This document shows, piece after piece, positions 15,426 through 20,965 of a DNA stretch of 20,965 nucleotides. The stretch spans positions 2,800-23,764 of the forward strand of contig DCWG01000063.1 of the NCBI GenBank assembly GCA_002327525.1. The letters are read 5' to 3'. The position numbers and the translations under genes are program-made. Within the stretch, counting starts at the first letter, position 1, and every line of letters starts with the position of its first letter. The DNA comes from Gammaproteobacteria bacterium UBA2168. GTDB taxonomy: Bacteria > Pseudomonadota > Gammaproteobacteria > Pseudomonadales > Azotimanducaceae. The notes under the pieces are model-generated. The model did not search any database. It saw only the letters and a list, made by a program, of their open reading frames with translations, and had not been told where the DNA came from.

Positions 15426-16586
15426 ATGATGGTGGAGTTCGATTTTGGCCTCGGCGAGACCCTGGATGCCCTGCGCGAGAGCGTACGTCAATTCGCCGAA
15501 CGTGAGATCGCGCCGCGCGCAGTGGAGATAGACGAGCGCAACGAATTTCCCCGTGACCTGTGGCCCGCACTCGGCGACCTCGGCGTTCTGGGTATGACCG
15601 TGGAAGAAGCGTACGGTGGTGTGGATCTCGGTTACCTGGCGCACTGTGTGGCCATGGAAGAAATCAGCCGCGTGTCGGCGTCGGTGGGTCTCTCGTATGG
15701 TGCGCACTCCAACCTGTGCGTAAACCAGATCCGACGATTCGGCACAGAAGATCAAAAACAGGCCTATCTGCCGGGCCTCGTCAGCGGAGAATATCTAGGC
15801 GCGCTGGCCATGAGCGAAACGGGTGCGGGTTCGGATGTCGTCAGCATGAAGCTGCGTGCTCGGGATGAAGGTGACGTGTTCGTGTTGAACGGTAACAAGA
15901 TGTGGATTACCAATGGTCCCGGTGCGGATCTGTTGGTGGTTTACGCCACCGTGAACCCGGAACTCGGCCCCAGGGGCATCACCGCGTTTCTGATCGAGAA
16001 AGACATGGTGGGATTCAGCACTGCCCAGAAACTCGACAAGCTCGGCATGCGCGGTTCGGATACCTGCGAACTGATCTTCGAGGAGTGTGCGGTACCGAAG
16101 AGCCAGGTGCTGGGTGAGGTCGGAAAGGGCGTGAGCATCCTGATGAGTGGGCTCGACTACGAGCGCGTGGTACTCGCAGCCGGGCCGGTTGGCATCATGC
16201 GCGCCTGTCTGGATCTGGTGATCCCTTACGTGCACGAACGCAAGCAATTCGGGCAGCCCATCGGCACCTTCCAGCTGATGCAGGGCAAGGTCGCGGACAT
16301 GTACACTACGATGAACGCGGCGCGCTCGTACGTTTACTCGGTGGCGCACGCATGCGATGCCGGACAGACCACCCGCTTCGACGCCGCGGGTTGCATCCTG
16401 TTTGCCGCGGAGAAGGCGACGGTCGTCGCACTCGAGGCGATCCAGGCGCTGGGTGGTAATGGATACGTCAATGAGTTTCCGGCGGGCCGCCTGCTGCGTG
16501 ATGCCAAGCTTTATGAAATTGGCGCGGGCACCAGTGAAATACGGCGCATGCTGATCGGGCGGGAGCTATTCGAAGCCACCGGGTGA
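15426..16586 (+). CDS. ivd: Isovaleryl-CoA dehydrogenase
   Basis: The 386-residue FAD enzyme oxidises isovaleryl-CoA to 3-methylcrotonyl-CoA, the substrate of the carboxylase encoded nearby, and passes electrons to [39 protein letters not shown] and MWITNGP are family signatures. The catalytic glutamate position characteristic of IVD (human E254) is present at E246 in [15 protein letters not shown]. The usual acyl-CoA dehydrogenase Glu near the C-terminus is absent, as expected in IVD ([14 protein letters not shown]). ATG 15426 is chosen over the TTG at 15408; GACGGA precedes it. It is the liuA-type gene but separated from mccB/mccA by the Lrp regulator. Confidence 0.93.
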   Translation: MMVEFDFGLGETLDALRESVRQFAEREIAPRAVEIDERNEFPRDLWPALGDLGVLGMTVEEAYGGVDLGYLAHCVAMEEISRVSASVGLSYGAHSNLCVNQIRRFGTEDQKQAYLPGLVSGEYLGALAMSETGAGSDVVSMKLRARDEGDVFVLNGNKMWITNGPGADLLVVYATVNPELGPRGITAFLIEKDMVGFSTAQKLDKLGMRGSDTCELIFEECAVPKSQVLGEVGKGVSILMSGLDYERVVLAAGPVGIMRACLDLVIPYVHERKQFGQPIGTFQLMQGKVADMYTTMNAARSYVYSVAHACDAGQTTRFDAAGCILFAAEKATVVALEAIQALGGNGYVNEFPAGRLLRDAKLYEIGAGTSEIRRMLIGRELFEATG

Positions 16587-16712
16587 TGCCCGTGCGGTGT
16601 TTTGTTTTGCGTTAGACCGAATGTCATGACCCCGCCATAATCCGGTGTCGCAACCCGGCGCACCGCTCTGGTGTCGAAGTGAGGGGTGCGATCTTTTTCT
16701 GGAGAAGCGTTG

Positions 16713-17134
16713 GTGAAACGGTCACTGAGAAGCCCTGGCTTGGCTGTTGCGTTACTGGGGTGGATGGCCTGGCGCATCTGGTGCCACCAGGCAGCGAAGA
16801 TGAGATCCGGGAGCGGCTGCAACCGGTGGGGAAAGTCTGTCGTGAAGGGCACGATTGCGCACAGATGGTGGTGCCCGCAGGGGCTGGCGATGATCTCACA
16901 GGAGAACGGATCTATGCCCAGTTCTGCTTCGCGTGCCATGACAACGGCGTAGCGGACGCATCGAGAATAAGGGATGTGGCCGCGTGGGGTAAGCGTGCCG
17001 CAAAGGGTCTCGATGCGCTGGTCGAATCGAGCCTGACCGGGATCAAGCTGATGCCCGCCATGGGCACTTGCATGACCTGTACCGAACAGCAGATGCACGC
17101 CGCCACCGAATACATACTGGAGCGCGGTAGCTGA
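16713..17134 (+). pseudogene. Cytochrome c5-like periplasmic c-type cytochrome with an N-terminal frameshift
   Basis: The mature part matches cytochrome c5 proteins: RLQPVGKVCREGHDC, then FCACH-type haem motif CFACHDNG, GKRAAKGLDALVESSLTGIKLMPAMG, and the second cysteine pair CMTC typical of c5. In this frame no signal peptide precedes it. In the neighbouring frame a GTG at 16713, with GGAG before it, starts KRSLRSPGLAVALLGWMA, a good signal peptide. Joining them needs a one-base frame change at about 16758-16770, next to a GGGG run. Small soluble c-type cytochromes are exported through Sec for haem attachment, so the as-read gene should be inactive. It could be a real mutation or an indel error. 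ComM lies convergent. Confidence 0.75.
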
Positions 17135-17145
17135 GCCTGTCCGTG

Positions 17146-18660
17146 CTAACCCACGCCCAGACGGTTCTCCCAGTCTACTGCGCGGAAGCTCAGCGCTTCC
17201 GCGACATGCACCTCCCTGATCACATCCGATGGTTCCAGATCGGCGATGGTCCAGGCGACCTTTATCACCTTGTGATAGCTGCGTGCTGACAGGCTGAAAC
17301 CCTCGACGGCGGTCGTCAGCAGTTTGTGGGCGGTCTGCGTGAGAGGCGCCTTGCGTCGTGCCTCGATGCCGGGTAAATCGGCGTTCAGATGCGACTGCCG
17401 CGCCGTCTGTCTGCGCCGTGCTTGTTCGACCGCCTCGACGAGCCCGGTGATCGACTCTGGCACGGGCAGAGCGGTGAGCTGGTCCGCCGACAGTGCCGGT
17501 ACCCAGAACTGCAGATCGACACGGTCGATCAATGGACCCGGTATGCGATTCTGGTAGGCCTGGATCTGCGCTGACGTACAGCGGCACGTGGTTTGATCAC
17601 ACACCCGCCCGGACGGACAGGGATTCATCGCGCCAACCAGCTGGAACCGGGCGGGGAAGGCCGCCCGATAGGCCGTGCGCGCGATGGTGGCCACACGTGA
17701 CTCCAGCGGTTCGCGCAGGAGGTTGAGCACAGCGGGTGCAAAGTGTGGCATTTCGTCGAGGAACAGTACGCCACCGTGCGCGAGCGATGCTTCTCCGGGA
17801 GTGGGTGTTCTTCCGCCGCCGACGATGGCGGGAGCGCTGGCTGAATGGTGTGGGTCGCGAAACGGAATCCGAAAATAGTCCCCGCGCACCAGGCCGGCGG
17901 CAGAATAGATGGAGGCGATCTCGAGTGCCACCTCTGCTTCGAGTCGTGGCACCAGCTCGGGCATTGCACGGGCGAGCAGGGTCTTACCCGTGCCGGGTGG
18001 GCCTATCATGAGTAGGTGATGAGCGCCTGCCGCACCGATCTGTATCGCCCGTTTGGCGGCTTGCTGGCCGACGATGGTACCGAAGAGCCCCGGCGGCGGG
18101 TCGATCGCAGGCGGTGGGAGCACGGTCAGTCCCGGATGGTGTTCGGGATCCGCCACCGTGCGCACCACTTCAGTGAGAGTGCGGCAAGGCAGCACCGAGC
18201 AATCGTCGAGCAGATGAGCTTCTGCTGCGTTCTCGTATGGCACGACGAACCAGTTGCGTTGCGCACGGGACTGGATGGCGGCGCACAGCGTGCCAGAAAC
18301 CGGGCGCAGAGAACCTGCCAGGCTCAACTCACCGAGAAACTCGAATTCATTGAGGCGCGTGGTATCGAGCTGATTGGTGGCGGCCAGCACGCTCACCGCC
18401 ATGGCGAGATCGAAACGTGCACCCTGCTTCGCCAGATCCGCGGGGGCCAGGTTGATCACGACGCGGCCCTCGGGGTATTTGAATCCGGAGTTCCTGATGG
18501 CACTCTTCACGCGGTCACGGGCCTCTCGCACCGCCGTCTCCGGCAGGCCCACGACAGTGGTGCCGGGTAGCCCGGATCCGGCGTGCGTTTCCACCATCAC
18601 GCGGGGCGATTGCATGCCGAGTTGGGCCCGGCTCGCAGCGGCGGCCAAATCTTCGGGCAT
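17146..18660 (-). CDS. comM: ComM/YifB-family AAA+ ATPase (Mg-chelatase-like)
   Basis: The 504-residue protein resembles ComM, a DNA helicase/translocase that helps integrate transforming DNA by branch migration in naturally competent gammaproteobacteria. It has the N-terminal GLPETAVREARDRVKSAIRNSG and LAPADLAKQGARFDLAMA motifs, the Walker A GPPGTGKT, Walker B GGVLFLDEM, a Cys-rich segment (NPCPSGRVCDQTTCRC) and the LSARSYHKVIKVAWTIADL C-terminal motif. Length matches the family. The N-terminus MPEDLAAAASRAQ is somewhat atypical and there is no clear ribosome binding site before ATG 18658-18660. It is 17 bases after ubiK, suggesting co-transcription. Confidence 0.92.
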   Translation of the reverse strand: MPEDLAAAASRAQLGMQSPRVMVETHAGSGLPGTTVVGLPETAVREARDRVKSAIRNSGFKYPEGRVVINLAPADLAKQGARFDLAMAVSVLAATNQLDTTRLNEFEFLGELSLAGSLRPVSGTLCAAIQSRAQRNWFVVPYENAAEAHLLDDCSVLPCRTLTEVVRTVADPEHHPGLTVLPPPAIDPPPGLFGTIVGQQAAKRAIQIGAAGAHHLLMIGPPGTGKTLLARAMPELVPRLEAEVALEIASIYSAAGLVRGDYFRIPFRDPHHSASAPAIVGGGRTPTPGEASLAHGGVLFLDEMPHFAPAVLNLLREPLESRVATIARTAYRAAFPARFQLVGAMNPCPSGRVCDQTTCRCTSAQIQAYQNRIPGPLIDRVDLQFWVPALSADQLTALPVPESITGLVEAVEQARRRQTARQSHLNADLPGIEARRKAPLTQTAHKLLTTAVEGFSLSARSYHKVIKVAWTIADLEPSDVIREVHVAEALSFRAVDWENRLGVG

Positions 18661-18677
18661 GGCCGTTGCGGTGGCCG

Positions 18678-18908
18678 TCAGGCCTTTTCGAGTTCGTTGA
18701 TGCGGCGCTCCAGTTCCGCCACGGTATTTTCCATTTGCGCCAGTGCGGTGAGGTGTGCCTCGAGTTCGCGCCGGGGTAGCAGTTGCAGCTGGCTGAAGAA
18801 GCCTTCCACCACGCGGCGAAAGTCGTCGGGTGCATCGCCCCGCAGACGAAGTGCGTCGGTGAGGCGCGCAATCAGGTCGTCGGCTGCGTTTTGAGGGTCG
18901 TGGTCCAT
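18678..18908 (-). CDS. ubiK: UbiK (YqiC/BMFP) ubiquinone biosynthesis accessory factor
   Basis: The 76-residue product has a short helical N-terminal domain (LIARLTDALRLRG, residues 12-24; FRRVVEGFFSQL, 30-41), a middle segment and a C-terminal coiled coil (QMENTVAELERRINELEKA). UbiK-family proteins are membrane-fusogenic and help assemble the ubiquinone biosynthesis complex; the family is small and well conserved. ATG 18906-18908 is chosen because GGTGA precedes it and the length is right. A longer in-frame extension exists but is not protein-like. Confidence 0.88.
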   Translation of the reverse strand: MDHDPQNAADDLIARLTDALRLRGDAPDDFRRVVEGFFSQLQLLPRRELEAHLTALAQMENTVAELERRINELEKA

Positions 18909-19054
18909 GTCTGACTTCACCGGGGTTGTTTCACAGTCATGGTAGTCCCGTGACCCTCTCACACAAGGACGAATCACCTCTCGGCAGCGTGCGCCTTTAC
19001 TGACATTGGTGCATTGGCGTCGTGGTACCCACCGCTCGAAGCTCGAACCGATGC

Positions 19055-19092
19055 GCACTGTAACGGTGCGTCAGGGCGCCCTAAAACGGTGC
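19055..19092. promoter_or_regulatory. Tandem NtrC-like enhancer boxes
   Basis: NtrC boxes have the form GCACC-N5-GGTGC with GCAC and GTGC 15 bases end to end. Site 1 is GCAC-TGTAACG-GTGC (19055-19069), an exact match to the outer half-sites. Site 2 is GCCC-TAAAACG-GTGC (19078-19092) with one mismatch and the same spacing. Centres are 23 bp apart, about two helical turns. They lie about 100-120 bases upstream of the expected start at the sigma-54 promoter, typical for NtrC. A further half-site GGTGC occurs at 19008-19012. Confidence 0.6.
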
Positions 19093-19157
19093 GTATATAT
19101 CCTTCCATGCTTTTGGATATGAACCTATCTCTTTGATGTTCAAAAGAAATACAAGAC

Positions 19158-19173
19158 TGGCACGAATGCTGCT
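19158..19173 (+). promoter_or_regulatory. Sigma-54 promoter
   Basis: TGGCAC-GAATG-CTGCT matches the -24/-12 consensus TGGCAC-N5-TTGCW at all but one position of the core. GG and GC are correctly spaced. The expected start is about 12 bases downstream of the GC, near 19184, ahead of the TorF-like gene. With the NtrC-like boxes upstream, nitrogen-limitation control of torF-like, glnK and amtB is indicated. Confidence 0.72.
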
Positions 19174-19256
19174 GAAAGTACGGTGAGTGCGTGGCGCCTG
19201 GAGAGTATGGCGGTGCGTGGAACAAGGCTCTACTTCAAAACAGAATGGGGACATCG

Positions 19257-20392
<1,136 letters not shown>

Positions 20393-20540
20393 GGCGCCTG
20401 ACCCTGGGGAGAAAAGATTGTGGAAAATTTGATTCAAACAAACTATGCGCGGTCATACGTATCCACATCGGTGAATCCGGTAGTGAAGCGGTCTAATCCG
20501 GTTCGCCGAACAGAACAATCCGATCAGGAGGATAACGAGA

Positions 20541-20965
20541 ATGAATTTACTAATGAAAACCAGCTGGACTAGCCGGTGGTTGAAAATCTGCCTGCTACCC
20601 GGCCTACTTCTGGCTTCAGGTAGTGCCGGCGCAGATGACCTGAGCGCTGGCGACACTGCGTGGATGCTCACTGCAACAGCACTCGTTTTGTTCATGACGA
20701 TTCCGGGGCTATCGCTGTTTTATGCGGGCATGGTGCGCAGCAAGAATATCTTGTCCGTACTCATGCAGTGTTTCGCAATTACTGGTTTGGCCACAATTAC
20801 CTGGATCATCGTTGGTTACAGCATCGCCTTCGGTGGTGATGGCGCATTCTGGGGCGGCTTAGATAAAGCCTTCCTCTCGGGTGTAACCGTTGATGCCATG
20901 TCGGGCACGATCCCTGAGACCGTGTTTATGACTTTCCAGATGACCTTCGCCATCATCACGCCGGC
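20541..20965 (+). CDS. amtB: Ammonium transporter AmtB (N-terminal part, runs off the window)
   Basis: The frame starts at ATG 20541, with AGGAGG upstream, and is open to the window edge (141 codons). A signal peptide (KICLLPGLLLASGSAGA) precedes DDLSAGDTAWMLTATALVLF and MTIPGLSLFYAGMVRSKN, the first transmembrane segments of Amt/MEP/Rh channels, then MQCFAITGLATITWIIVGYS. This inner-membrane channel takes up ammonium; GlnK binds its cytoplasmic face. It follows glnK after 148 bases, which contain no gene or clear promoter that I can see, only a direct repeat AATCCGGT. Confidence 0.96.
   Translation, partial: MNLLMKTSWTSRWLKICLLPGLLLASGSAGADDLSAGDTAWMLTATALVLFMTIPGLSLFYAGMVRSKNILSVLMQCFAITGLATITWIIVGYSIAFGGDGAFWGGLDKAFLSGVTVDAMSGTIPETVFMTFQMTFAIITP

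Noticed and set aside
16610..16645. TTAGAC-N18-CATAAT before the cytochrome gene as a promoter
   Set aside because: The -35 hexamer matches poorly; only the -10 is promoter-like.

Overview
The window reads as chromosomal DNA of a free-living, high-GC proteobacterium, most likely an uncultured gammaproteobacterium. The best taxonomic clue is the right end: a ComM/YifB ATPase, a UbiK (YqiC/BMFP) accessory factor, a TorF-type envelope protein, glnK and amtB in this order, which is familiar from gammaproteobacteria. There is no rRNA, tRNA, CRISPR array, transposase or phage gene. The main theme is amino-acid and nitrogen metabolism, with two Lrp/AsnC regulators.

Layout. 1-2306: the end of an unidentified + strand gene, a micro-ORF resembling an alpha/beta-hydrolase tail, an esterase, and an htpX gene broken by an in-frame amber codon. 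2307-3617: 1.3 kb with no large intact gene. It holds a multiply frameshifted coiled-coil gene remnant, two overlapping alternative hairpins, a small Arg/Asp-rich protein and a 23-bp tandem triplication. 3618-6063: alanine racemase (alr), a TPR protein overlapping it tail to tail, and an SDR oxidoreductase. 6064-7768: a DUF3187-like pseudogene and a luciferase-like flavin oxidoreductase. 7884-11066: an Lrp regulator divergent from alanine dehydrogenase (ald), then a class III omega-aminotransferase. 11210-16586: methylcrotonyl-CoA carboxylase beta and alpha subunits, a second Lrp regulator, and isovaleryl-CoA dehydrogenase, forming part of a leucine catabolic (liu) locus. 16713-18908: a cytochrome c5-like gene with an apparent frameshift, then comM and ubiK on the minus strand. 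18909-20965: a sigma-54 promoter with tandem NtrC-like boxes, a TorF-like gene, glnK and the start of amtB.

How the genes may work together. The aminotransferase can move amino groups onto pyruvate to make alanine. Ald can then oxidise alanine to pyruvate, ammonium and NADH, so the pair would amount to an NAD-linked deamination cycle; Alr would feed in D-alanine. IVD and MCC carry isovaleryl-CoA through two steps of leucine breakdown. GlnK/AmtB handle ammonium uptake under apparent sigma-54/NtrC control. This linkage is inferred from gene content and neighbourhood.

The striking feature is gene decay. htpX has TAG and the DUF3187-like gene has TGA where a tryptophan is expected. The cytochrome c5-like gene and the coiled-coil remnant are frameshifted. 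Either this strain is losing genes or the assembly has local errors; read-level data would decide. I found no convincing new defence or mobile system. The most novel-looking pieces are the non-coding and regulatory structures and the small proteins in 2.4-3.5 kb, the paired operator-like motif between lrp and ivd, and the placement of a TorF-like porin gene under an NtrC-type promoter.
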